The notes under the pieces were generated by a model, which did no database searches, was not told the DNA's origin, and saw only the letters and a list, made by a program, of their open reading frames with translations. From an uncultured Mycoplasmatota bacterium (GTDB lineage: Bacteria; Bacillota_I; Bacilli_A; RF39; UBA660), in contig URBY01000004.1 in NCBI GenBank assembly GCA_900546245.1, forward strand, positions 1 through 47,552: a stretch of DNA of 47,552 bases, read 5' to 3'. Position 1 is the stretch's first letter; each line of letters starts with the position of its first letter. The translations under genes and the position numbers were made by a program. Shown in pieces: positions 40,430 through 47,552 of the stretch.

Positions 40430-41476
40430 CTAATCTAATGGATTTTTAATACTATATTTATTTTTTACTGATAAATATTTAAAATATAAATTTATATAAT
40501 TCTTTTTAGAAAATTTTCTAATATATTTTTTTAATTCTTTATCATCATCACTTATTTTTATTACAAATTTTTTTATAAATATATTTATATTTTTATTTTC
40601 ATTATAATTAGGAAATAAATCTATTAATTCTTTTATATAATTCTTTGATAATATAAAATTATTATCTAAAGTATCATTATTTTTTATTACTTTAGTAAAA
40701 AGTGTCAAAATACCATTTTGAAAAAGCATAGATCCTACAATATTTTTTATATTAATATCATAGTTCTTATAAATTTCTTTTACAAGTTTTGAAGCTTGCA
40801 GATAGCATTCATGTTTTTTACCAAGTGAATTTACTAAAGAATCTTCTCTTTCATAATACACATATATTGGCTTATTAATCATTACATAATTTCTAACTTT
40901 TGACTTTATCGTTTGTTCAAAAACTAAATCTTCATATATTTTAAGGGAATCATCAAACAATAAATCATTTATTAGATTCTTTTTTATAAGTTTTCCTTTA
41001 ATATACATATACATATTTATAATTTTAGGGTTATTTTCTATACTACCAAGTATTAAATGTTTTTTAGGTAATTTAGATTCTGTAAACATATATTCTTTGT
41101 TATTTTTTGCATATTTGATAATTTGATAACTATCTACATAATCAGAATTATATTTATTTGCAATATCTACCATTCTTCTTACTGCATCTTTTGTTAATTC
41201 ATCATCTGAATCTACAAACATTATGTATTCTCCAGTTGATGCTTTTAAACCAATATTTCTTGAAAAACTGACACCTTTGTTCTCACTTGAATAAAAAGGT
41301 CTAATTCTATTATCTTTTTCAGCATATTCTTTTATTATTTTTTCAGTATTATCTGTTGATGCATCATCAACGACTATTATTTCTATATTTTTATATATTT
41401 GATTTACAACACTATCTAAACATCTTCTAATAAATTTTTCAGAATTATATGCTGGAATAATTATGCTTACTACCAT
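40430..41476 (-). CDS. Family 2 glycosyltransferase
   Basis: 348 aa. GT-A start VSIIIPAYNSEKFIRRCLDS, then IEIIVVDDASTDNT (nucleotide binding), NKGVSFSRNIGLKASTGEYI and the metal-binding FVDSDDEL. The remainder is a helical acceptor-side domain. Probably adds sugars to a cell-surface polymer. Lies between trpS and rplS. Confidence 0.92.
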   Translation of the reverse strand: MVVSIIIPAYNSEKFIRRCLDSVVNQIYKNIEIIVVDDASTDNTEKIIKEYAEKDNRIRPFYSSENKGVSFSRNIGLKASTGEYIMFVDSDDELTKDAVRRMVDIANKYNSDYVDSYQIIKYAKNNKEYMFTESKLPKKHLILGSIENNPKIINMYMYIKGKLIKKNLINDLLFDDSLKIYEDLVFEQTIKSKVRNYVMINKPIYVYYEREDSLVNSLGKKHECYLQASKLVKEIYKNYDINIKNIVGSMLFQNGILTLFTKVIKNNDTLDNNFILSKNYIKELIDLFPNYNENKNINIFIKKFVIKISDDDKELKKYIRKFSKKNYINLYFKYLSVKNKYSIKNPLD

Positions 41477-41530
41477 TATATCACCTAATTTCTAAAGAAA
41501 TTTTATCATAATTAACTTTTTTTGGCAAAT

Positions 41531-41553
41531 TAAAAGTAGTAATTTATACTACT
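41531..41553 (-). terminator. Weak terminator overlapping the end of trpS
   Basis: Seven-bp stem AGTAGTA/TACTACT with a 5-nt loop and a short T-run on the minus strand; the trpS stop codon is within the stem. Confidence 0.6.
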
Positions 41554-42589
41554 CTTTAAAAAAATCTATCATAATTGCTTTTTTAACTTCTTTTAATGTT
41601 TTATTTGCTTTTTCATTTGCTTTATTTGTTCCTTCTTTTAAAATACTATATACTTCATCTAAATGTTCCTCATAATATCTTCTTTTTTCTCTTATTGGAG
41701 AAAGAATTTCTTCTAAAATATTATATAAAACTTTTTTAATTTTCACGTCTCCAAGTCCACCCTTTTCATATGCTTTTTTCATTTCATCTAAAGTTTTATA
41801 TTCAGAATATTTACTAATTTGTTCATCACTTGAAAATACATCAAGATAAGTAAATACCATATTTCCTTCTACTTTACCAGGATCTTCTACCTTTATATGA
41901 TTTGAATCTGTGTACATACTCATTACTTTTTTATAAATAACATCACTTGGGTCACTTAAATAAATTCCATTATTTAATGATTTACTCATTTTTGCATTTC
42001 CATCTAATCCTGGAAGTCTTTGGGCTATTTTATTTTCATTAAGAATTGCCTTGCAAGGCACTAATGTTTCACCATAAATTCTATTAAAACTTGATACTAT
42101 TTCATTAGTTTGTTCAAGCATTGGAAGTTGATCATTACCTACTGGAATAATATTTGCTTTAAATGCAGTTATATCTGCTGCTTGACTTATAGGATAACAA
42201 AAGAATCCTACTGGTATACTTTTTTCAAAACTTTTTTCTTTTATTTCATTTTTAACTGTTGGATTTCTTTGAAGTCTTGATACAGTTACTAAGTTCATAT
42301 AATAAAATGATAATTCTGTTAAAGCTGGTATTTGCGATTGAATAAATATATTTACCTTTTTTGGATCTATTCCAACTGATAAATAATCAAGTGCAACATT
42401 TATTATGTTATCTCTTACTTTTTTTGGATTATCAAAATTATCAGTTAATGCTTGTGAGTCTGCGATCATTAAATACATTTCATCATAATTACCTTCATTT
42501 TGAAGTACCACTCTATTTTTTAGTGATCCAATATAATGACCTAAATGAAGTTTTCCTGTTGGTCTATCACCTGTTAATATTATATTCAT
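41549..42589 (-). CDS. trpS: Tryptophanyl-tRNA synthetase
   Basis: 346 aa. Class I motifs: LTGDRPTGKLHLGHYIGSL (HIGH box as HLGH) and AKMSKSLNNGIYL (KMSKS). FIQSQIPALTELSFY and PVGNDQLPMLEQT are typical TrpRS segments. Its start overlaps the end of trmD by one base. No T-box leader is present; it is transcribed with the rimM-trmD operon. Confidence 0.96.
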   Translation of the reverse strand: MNIILTGDRPTGKLHLGHYIGSLKNRVVLQNEGNYDEMYLMIADSQALTDNFDNPKKVRDNIINVALDYLSVGIDPKKVNIFIQSQIPALTELSFYYMNLVTVSRLQRNPTVKNEIKEKSFEKSIPVGFFCYPISQAADITAFKANIIPVGNDQLPMLEQTNEIVSSFNRIYGETLVPCKAILNENKIAQRLPGLDGNAKMSKSLNNGIYLSDPSDVIYKKVMSMYTDSNHIKVEDPGKVEGNMVFTYLDVFSSDEQISKYSEYKTLDEMKKAYEKGGLGDVKIKKVLYNILEEILSPIREKRRYYEEHLDEVYSILKEGTNKANEKANKTLKEVKKAIMIDFFKE

Positions 42590-43770
42590 TATAAACTTCT
42601 CCCCTTTTCTTCACTATAATCTACTGTTTTTGCTCTCATCATTTGTTTTAAATTTATTTCTTCTTTTAACATATATAATTTATTTTTTATTAAATTTTTA
42701 TATTCTTTAGTTAAATATTTTGAATAATTACCCATTACTAAAGATGCAAGTCTATCAATTTCACCAAGTACATAATCCGCACCTTCATCATCTGTTTCAT
42801 CATTTAAAACTATTGCGATTTGTTTAAGTAAAATATTTAATTTTTTATTTATATTTTTTTTCGCTATTGTTTCAATAAATTCTGGTTCAACTAAAACAAC
42901 TTTACTTATTGATGCTAAATCATCTTTTTCTATTTTATTTTTTGGTTTAAAATCATAACCATCATTAATTTCAATATTTTCTATTTTTTTCTTTGATTTA
43001 TCATCAATTAATGTATATTTACCAATTTGTTTTCTTTTTGTTTCAGTATTTTCTTTTTCTTCTTCAGTCTTAATTAAATCTTCATCTGATGTGTTTTCTT
43101 CTTCACTTTCTTTTAACAAATCTGGTCTTTGCTTCTTTGTTTTCTTTATTTGTTCTTCCCTTCGCCATTCATCTATCTTTTTATGATCTCCGCTTAAAAG
43201 AACATCAGGAACTTTCATTCCTCTATATTCCTTTGGTTTTGTATACTGAGGATAATCAAGTAAATCATTATTAAATGAATCATTTAAATGAGATTCTTCA
43301 TTAATAACTCCTGGAAGTAATCTCGTTACTGAATCAATTATAGCCATTGCTGGAATTTCTCCACCTGTTAAAACATAATCACCTATACTTATTTTTTCAT
43401 CAACAACAGTATTTATTCTTTCATCAAAACCTTCATAATGACCACAAAGTAAAATTATATTTTTTTCTTTAGATAATTCATATGCTTTTTCTTGATTATA
43501 TTTTACTCCATCAGGACTAAGCATAATTACTTTAGTATTTTTAGTTTTCAAATCATCTATAGCGTCAAATACAGGTTCACATTTAATAAGCATTCCTGCT
43601 CCTCCACCATAAATTGTATCATCTACTTTATTATGCTTATCTTTGCTATAACTTCTTAAATCAATAACATCTATATTTACTTTTTTATCATCTATTGCTC
43701 TTTTAATAATTGATTCATTTAGTATTCCATCAAACATTTTTGGAAATAATGATAATACTTTTATTCTCAT
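42589..43770 (-). CDS. trmD: tRNA (guanine-N1)-methyltransferase with a long C-terminal extension
   Basis: 393 aa; normal TrmD is about 230-250 aa. Residues 1-225 are complete: LSLFPKMFDGILNES, DDTIYGGGAGMLIKCEPV, LLCGHYEGFDERI and the trefoil-knot GDYVLTGGEIPAMAIIDSV. Residues 226-290 are a highly acidic/basic low-complexity linker (KESEEENTSDEDLIKTEEEK), and 300-393 are a helical domain (VVLVEPEFIETIAKKNINKK, ADYVLGEIDRLASLVMGNYS) that I do not recognise. Methylates G37 of tRNA. Overlaps rimM upstream and trpS downstream by a base. Confidence 0.93.
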   Translation of the reverse strand: MRIKVLSLFPKMFDGILNESIIKRAIDDKKVNIDVIDLRSYSKDKHNKVDDTIYGGGAGMLIKCEPVFDAIDDLKTKNTKVIMLSPDGVKYNQEKAYELSKEKNIILLCGHYEGFDERINTVVDEKISIGDYVLTGGEIPAMAIIDSVTRLLPGVINEESHLNDSFNNDLLDYPQYTKPKEYRGMKVPDVLLSGDHKKIDEWRREEQIKKTKKQRPDLLKESEEENTSDEDLIKTEEEKENTETKRKQIGKYTLIDDKSKKKIENIEINDGYDFKPKNKIEKDDLASISKVVLVEPEFIETIAKKNINKKLNILLKQIAIVLNDETDDEGADYVLGEIDRLASLVMGNYSKYLTKEYKNLIKNKLYMLKEEINLKQMMRAKTVDYSEEKGRSL

Positions 43771-44252
43771 TATAATAACCCCCTTACATTTTTAACATAT
43801 ATCTTTTTATTTTCTTTATCAAGTTTTTCAATAAACTCATCAACATAAGGAATTAATATATTTTCATTTACTCTAATAACATCATTTGCTTTAGCCCAAA
43901 ATATTTCAGTTATTTTACCAATATTTTCGTTATCTATTATTACATCAAAACCTATTAATTTGCTTTTTAGTATTTCATTTTCTTTTAAACTTAAATCTTC
44001 TTCATTTACATATACAAAGTCACCTTTTAAGTATTCAACATCATTTATATTATTGAATCCTTCAAAAGTAACCATATCAAAAATTTTATGAAATCTATAT
44101 GAATTGATAATAAATTTCTTTTTCTTTTTTCCTACATAAACTTTAACACCTTTTTTGAAAACTTTGTCTTTAAATTCAAAATCAGATAGTATTCTAAGTT
44201 CACCCTTTATTCCATGTGTATTTACAATTTTACCAATTCTAACTAATTCCAT
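43770..44252 (-). CDS. rimM: Ribosome maturation factor RimM
   Basis: 160 aa. VRIGKIVNTHGIKGELRIL is the RimM start. The middle has LKGDFVYVNEEDL, and the PRC-barrel half has IGKITEIFWAKANDVIRVN and ILIPYVDEFI. Binds S19 and aids 30S assembly. Overlaps trmD by one base, the usual Firmicutes order. Confidence 0.95.
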   Translation of the reverse strand: MELVRIGKIVNTHGIKGELRILSDFEFKDKVFKKGVKVYVGKKKKKFIINSYRFHKIFDMVTFEGFNNINDVEYLKGDFVYVNEEDLSLKENEILKSKLIGFDVIIDNENIGKITEIFWAKANDVIRVNENILIPYVDEFIEKLDKENKKIYVKNVRGLL

Positions 44253-44263
44253 ATTTTCACCTA

Positions 44264-44986
44264 CTAACTAAATTCATAAAGTATTATTGAAGTTGCAACT
44301 CCAACATTTAAACTTTCACAATCATTACTCATCTTTATATATAATTTTTCATCTGAAAGATTTTTAATGTTTTCTCTTACACCATTTCCTTCATTACCCA
44401 TTATTATAGCATATTTACCATCAACTTTTACATTTTTTATATTTTTTCCATTTATTACATCTGTGGAATATACAGTATATCCTTTTTCTTTTAAAGCATT
44501 TATTTCATGTTCTAAATCTCTTCTTATAATATTAATATGAAAATTCATACCTTGCGTACTTCTAACTACCTTAGGATTATATAAATCAACCGTATCTTTA
44601 CTAAGAATTATTGTATCTACATTAAAGGCTACTGCACTTCTAATTATAGTTCCAAGATTTCCAGGATCCTGTAAACCATCAAGTATAAGTACATTTCCAT
44701 TTATTTCTTTTTCTTCTTTCTTTTTACATACTCCAATAATTTTATATGGTGTATCAAGACTAGATATAGATTTTATCACATTATATGTAACATATGTAGT
44801 GTCTACTTTAAAATCTATTTCTTCATTTTCTTCTAAAACTACTTCTTTTAGTAATCCTTCTTTATATGCTTCTCTTACAAGATGAATACCTTCAACTAAA
44901 AATTCATTTGTTTCATCTCTATATTTTTTTTGATTTAATTTTCTTATGTTTTTTATTTTTTTGTTATCTACTGAATCTATAGTCAT
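44264..44986 (-). CDS. TrmH/SpoU-family RNA 2'-O-methyltransferase
   Basis: 240 aa. N-terminal substrate-binding domain (KKYRDETNEFLVEGIHLV), then the SPOUT knot: ILDGLQDPGNLGTIIRSAVA, AIIMGNEGNGV and MSNDCESLNVGVATSIILYE. RlmB/TrmH-type 23S rRNA or tRNA ribose methylase; the target nucleotide cannot be read. Start overlaps the end of the YgjP-like gene. Confidence 0.92.
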   Translation of the reverse strand: MTIDSVDNKKIKNIRKLNQKKYRDETNEFLVEGIHLVREAYKEGLLKEVVLEENEEIDFKVDTTYVTYNVIKSISSLDTPYKIIGVCKKKEEKEINGNVLILDGLQDPGNLGTIIRSAVAFNVDTIILSKDTVDLYNPKVVRSTQGMNFHINIIRRDLEHEINALKEKGYTVYSTDVINGKNIKNVKVDGKYAIIMGNEGNGVRENIKNLSDEKLYIKMSNDCESLNVGVATSIILYEFS

Positions 44987-45627
44987 TACTCTCTCATCTC
45001 TTTTCTTATTTGTCTATAATTTGGTTCATTTTCTTCTACTAAACTCCAAAAGTTTTTACTATGATCAAAATGTATAAAGTGTGATAATTCATGAACTATT
45101 ACATAATCTAAATATTTAGTATCCATATATATTAGATTATAATTAAGTGTTACTTTTTGTAATTTTTTATTACATACACCCCATCTTGTTTTCATTTTTC
45201 TAATTGTAAGTGATGGATATGGAACTTTTTTAGAAAAATTATTATAAATATTATCTAAATGTTCTTTAAAAATAATTTCACATTTCTTTTTGTACCATTT
45301 TTCTATATTTTCTCTACTATTTGAATATAATGTTTGTCCATCAAAGAATGTTTTTTTAGTATCACACATCCTAATTTCTATTTTTTCTCCTAAAAAATAA
45401 TTTTCACTTTGTTTTATATTATCTTTTTCTCTTTTTTGAATCATTTTTATTATTGAATCTCTATTATTTTCAATTAATGATTTAATCATAATTTTAGGTG
45501 TTAAATAAGATGTTGATACATAAATTTTTAAATCTTCTTTAACTCTTATATAAGTATTTTTATTGTTTTTCTTTTCAATTACTATTTCATATTTTTTATT
45601 GTTATATTCAAAAGTCATATTTATCAC
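44986..45627 (-). CDS. YgjP/SprT-like zinc metallopeptidase (DUF45)
   Basis: 213 aa. The zinc site is LDYVIVHELSHFIHFDHSKN (HELSHxxxxxH) with WSLVEENEPNY nearby, and the preceding TRWGVCNKKLQKVTLNYNLI is the conserved WGSC..G.I.LN segment of this family. Cytoplasmic; often near restriction or housekeeping genes, with unknown substrate. Confidence 0.9.
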   Translation of the reverse strand: MINMTFEYNNKKYEIVIEKKNNKNTYIRVKEDLKIYVSTSYLTPKIMIKSLIENNRDSIIKMIQKREKDNIKQSENYFLGEKIEIRMCDTKKTFFDGQTLYSNSRENIEKWYKKKCEIIFKEHLDNIYNNFSKKVPYPSLTIRKMKTRWGVCNKKLQKVTLNYNLIYMDTKYLDYVIVHELSHFIHFDHSKNFWSLVEENEPNYRQIRKEMRE

Positions 45628-45939
45628 CTATATAATTTTATCATATTTTTGTTGCATTTGTAATATGTATTTATCTACTTGCTTATTACCAGTTTCTGTA
45701 GTATTAAAATACTTACTTGCTGCATATGCAAGTGCATATCTATTATTTTCTATATCTTCATCTTTTTCTATAAAACCACATAATGCCTTAAGTTCATTAG
45801 ATAATTCGATTTTATTATACTCATAAATTAATATTTCTTCTTCTAAATTAGTAACAAGATTATATACTGAATTGCCAAGTGTAAGTCTTTGTGTATATAT
45901 ATTTACAAGTGACATAAAATTCTTAAAATCTTCATCCAT
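45628..45939 (-). CDS. Hypothetical helical protein, about 103 aa
   Basis: Start at the ATG at 45939 with TTGGAG seven nt upstream; an earlier ATG six codons before overlaps that site. Almost all helix, slightly acidic: FMSLVNIYTQRLTLGNSVYN, IELSNELKALCGFIEKDEDI, RYALAYAASKYFNT. I do not recognise it. First gene of the unit leading to rimM-trmD-trpS. Confidence 0.6.
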   Translation of the reverse strand: MDEDFKNFMSLVNIYTQRLTLGNSVYNLVTNLEEEILIYEYNKIELSNELKALCGFIEKDEDIENNRYALAYAASKYFNTTETGNKQVDKYILQMQQKYDKII

Positions 45940-45967
45940 AACAATTCTCCAATTCATGTGATAATAT

Positions 45968-45976
45968 ATTATACCA
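45968..45976 (-). promoter_or_regulatory. Extended -10 promoter of the rimM-trmD-trpS unit
   Basis: TG-G-TATAAT (-10 at 45968-45973) about 20 bp downstream of the preceding terminator. Confidence 0.62.
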
Positions 45977-45995
45977 GTTTAATTTAAATGTAAAG

Positions 45996-46020
45996 AAAAA
46001 ATCACTTTTTTAGTGATTTT
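45996..46020 (-). terminator. Intrinsic terminator of the first pilin-tail fusion gene
   Basis: Stem AAAATCACT/AGTGATTTT (46012-46020 and 45998-46006) with a 5-nt loop and a T-rich tail on the minus strand. Confidence 0.75.
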
Positions 46021-46813
46021 ATTCTTTTCTTCTATACATATATACAACTGTATATGGATTTTGCACGCTAAAGGATTTATTTTCGCCAGTCACACCTGAT
46101 GTGCTTACATTCGTTGTTATATTATGGGTGTGAGATCCACTATATGAATTAGAATAACTTGTTAAAACTCCGCTAGTAATCCCAGGTATTACTGAAAAAC
46201 CTGTTCCAACAATAATAAAATATTGATCTGCTGCAATCCAGTTACCTCCAACACTATTTCTATCCATATATCCCATATTTAAAGTTATATTATGTGTATG
46301 CGAACCATTTGAACTTGTGCTTCCTGTAAGAGATGGAATACTATGACTGTGACTTGGCAAATTTGAAGTATTAAGTTTTACATTTAAAACTCCTCCTTCT
46401 TTACTTTCATCACGAATGCTATATAATTTCGTTTCACCATTTGTATCTGTAACAGTACCAGCAGATACTAATGTTCTTCCACTTGCATATACTTCCCACT
46501 TTCCGCCAAATTTACTTTGCACTTTTTCTATAGTGTCATCTTCTGTACTCATATATATGCTTCCTACCGGATATATTTCATTTATTACTTCACTTTTTAA
46601 GTTTGATACTTTATTTTCTAAAACTGATAGTCTATCTTGAACACTACCAGATGCATCATAATCTATATTATCTACTACTTTTTCTGTTATTTTTTTATTT
46701 AAAGAACTAGAATTATTCATTGTCTTAACTAGCATTAACATACTTATTAAAAATAGTGTTAGAATGCTAAACATTATTATTGTACTTGCATATCCTTTAT
46801 TATTTATTTTCAT
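46019..46813 (-). CDS. Pilin-like membrane anchor fused to a phage tail-fibre (baseplate Gp10-type) domain
   Basis: 264 aa. N-terminus NKGYASTIIMFSILTLFLIS is a prepilin-like or simple membrane-anchor helix; then a coiled stretch (SVQDRLSVLENKVSNLKSEV). Residues about 83-264 are a tail-fibre domain: IYPVGSIYMSTEDDTIEKVQ, FGGKWEVYASGRTLV, LPSHSHSIPSL, GSHTHNI repeats and a final NPYTVVYMYRRKE. This head is standard for phage tail/baseplate receptor-binding proteins (His-x-His metal-binding repeats). Surface display by a pilin-like anchor is inferred. A paralogue follows at 46928. Its promoter has a G9 tract. Confidence 0.82.
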   Translation of the reverse strand: MKINNKGYASTIIMFSILTLFLISMLMLVKTMNNSSSLNKKITEKVVDNIDYDASGSVQDRLSVLENKVSNLKSEVINEIYPVGSIYMSTEDDTIEKVQSKFGGKWEVYASGRTLVSAGTVTDTNGETKLYSIRDESKEGGVLNVKLNTSNLPSHSHSIPSLTGSTSSNGSHTHNITLNMGYMDRNSVGGNWIAADQYFIIVGTGFSVIPGITSGVLTSYSNSYSGSHTHNITTNVSTSGVTGENKSFSVQNPYTVVYMYRRKE

Positions 46814-46851
46814 ACCTTTTTTTACTCCCTCATACTATACTTATTACTTTA

Positions 46852-46882
46852 AGTATACCCCCCCCCGGAAGCGTTTTGTCAA
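46852..46882 (-). promoter_or_regulatory. Probable phase-variable promoter with a poly-G tract in the spacer
   Basis: On the minus strand TTGACA (46877-46882) and TATACT (46852-46857) flank a 19-bp spacer containing nine consecutive Gs (46858-46866). Such a tract is exceptional in this AT-rich DNA. Loss of two bases would give the optimal 17-bp spacer, so tract slippage could switch expression of the pilin-tail fusion gene. Confidence 0.7.
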
Positions 46883-46907
46883 GAAAAAGTTTAAGTCATT
46901 TGAAAAG

Positions 46908-46927
46908 AAAAAATCACTAAATAGTGA
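46908..46927 (-). terminator. Intrinsic terminator of the second pilin-tail fusion gene
   Basis: Stem TCACTA/TAGTGA (46922-46927 and 46914-46919) with a 2-nt loop and six Ts on the minus strand, right after the TAG stop. Confidence 0.7.
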
Positions 46928-47552
46928 CTATTTTATTCTCTTATATATATACGTAACTATGTATGGATTTTGTATATTAAATGAAGAACTTGAACCTGAA
47001 TTTCCAGTATTAGAACTTGTTGTTTTCTGGCCAGATACAGTTATTGATGTACTTGACATTGGTGTTGATACCCAAACCTTAGAAGCAGCACCATCCCCTG
47101 CGATTTGCATATAACTACCAGAATTACCTGGCATAAGCGTACCTGATGGAGGTGATCCAAATTCAGTTCTAATTGAATGGCTATGACTTCCAGTCCATGA
47201 TGATACAGTTAAACTTGGAATACTATGAGTATGATTTGGCATCTCATCATTTGTTAATTTATGGGTGTATTCACCTCCTATTGTACTATTTGTAAATGTT
47301 TGAATAAGTCCATTACTATCAGTACCTGCACCTTCACCTATTATTGTTCTTCCTTGTGCATACTTTTCCCATGTCCCACCTATCGCATTTTTTACTTCTT
47401 CTGTTGTACTATATGTTGTGCTTATATATACACTTCCTACCGGATATATTTTATCTAACATACTATTTTCCATATTCTTTAATTGATTTTCTAAAATTGA
47501 TAGCCTATCTTGAACACTTCCTGATGAATCATAATCTATATTATCTACTACT
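46928..47552 (-). CDS. Second pilin-tail fibre fusion protein (partial, 5' end outside window)
   Basis: The frame is open to the right edge: residues before the internal Met at 47473 read VVDNIDYDSSGSVQDRLSIL, almost identical to VVDNIDYDASGSVQDRLSVL in the first copy, so that Met is not the start. Then IYPVGSVYISTTYSTTEEVK, IGGTWEKYAQGRTIIGEGAG, MPNHTHSIPSL, GSHSHSIRTEFG and NPYIVTYIYKRIK. It is a diverged paralogue: the anchor and coil are conserved, while the fibre tip differs, as expected of variable adhesins or receptor-binding tips. Confidence 0.82.
   Translation of the reverse strand, partial: VVDNIDYDSSGSVQDRLSILENQLKNMENSMLDKIYPVGSVYISTTYSTTEEVKNAIGGTWEKYAQGRTIIGEGAGTDSNGLIQTFTNSTIGGEYTHKLTNDEMPNHTHSIPSLTVSSWTGSHSHSIRTEFGSPPSGTLMPGNSGSYMQIAGDGAASKVWVSTPMSSTSITVSGQKTTSSNTGNSGSSSSFNIQNPYIVTYIYKRIK

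Noticed and set aside
47459..47473. Met at 47473 as the start of the second tail-fibre gene
   Set aside because: The frame continues upstream to the window edge with codons nearly identical to the paralogue's coiled region.

Overview
This is an AT-rich, gene-dense chromosomal window from a low-GC Gram-positive bacterium (Bacillota/Bacilli type, possibly an uncultured gut lineage near the RF39/Erysipelotrichia/Mollicutes-like groups; the exact taxon cannot be read from the sequence). Evidence is the very low GC, purine-rich AGGAG/AGGTG ribosome binding sites, and the Firmicutes-style housekeeping order rimM-trmD, rplS, lepB, rbgA(ylqF)-rnhB-topA. TGA is used as a stop and TGG as Trp, so this is code 11, not the Mycoplasma code. 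Nearly everything is on the minus strand. Only one kinase-like gene (26663-27688) and two tiny membrane-peptide genes near 34.7-35.1 kb are on the plus strand. I see no tRNA, rRNA or CRISPR.

Reading along the minus strand (right to left): 46-47.5 kb holds two tandem paralogues of a pilin-like anchor fused to a phage tail-fibre domain. The first has a 9-base G/C homopolymer inside its promoter spacer. 39.4-45.9 kb is housekeeping: YgjP-like peptidase, TrmH-family methylase, rimM, a long trmD, trpS, a glycosyltransferase, rplS with a leader, and lepB. 33.5-39.3 kb is accessory and eroded: membrane proteins, a ketopantoate reductase stub, a frameshifted collagen/jelly-roll protein, DUF1848, a structured small RNA encoding a hydrophobic peptide, and a response-regulator::permease chimera with a lipoprotein. 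This last pair looks like the scar of a Bce-type antimicrobial-peptide module and still has an operator resembling the BceR site.

22-33 kb is a patchwork of small house-cleaning or phage/ICE-type genes (HD hydrolases, histidine phosphatase, DUF1016 nuclease, CYTH, ASCH, nucleotidyltransferase, HipA-like kinase, DUF3419, P-loop kinase, GNAT, metallopeptidase, DUF6870). Spacers between 22 and 26 kb contain a dispersed repeat resembling the promoter and first codons of rbgA. 17-20.6 kb is rbgA-rnhB-topA. 12-17 kb has Nudix hydrolases, a RhuM-Doc fusion, a methyltransferase, a histidine phosphatase interrupted by TGA, and a metallophosphatase.

Two operons stand out. (1) 7.1-12.2 kb: a consensus promoter, a 26-codon leader ORF and a switchable antiterminator/terminator precede four modification-enzyme genes: ASCH-cytidine deaminase, GNAT-transglutaminase-GNAT, a tandem APH-type kinase, and a GNAT. 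This has the architecture of ribosome-mediated attenuation and is the best candidate for an undescribed, possibly translation-inhibitor-inducible resistance island. (2) 0-7 kb: a complete nicotinamide-to-NAD salvage operon (pncA-like, pncB, Nudix, nadE, prs, nadD, ADP-ribosylglycohydrolase) behind a consensus promoter and three copies of an 11-bp palindrome spaced about four helical turns apart. The Nudix enzyme could recycle ADP-ribose to ribose-5-phosphate and Prs could convert that to the PRPP used by PncB, so the operon may form an NAD repair cycle.
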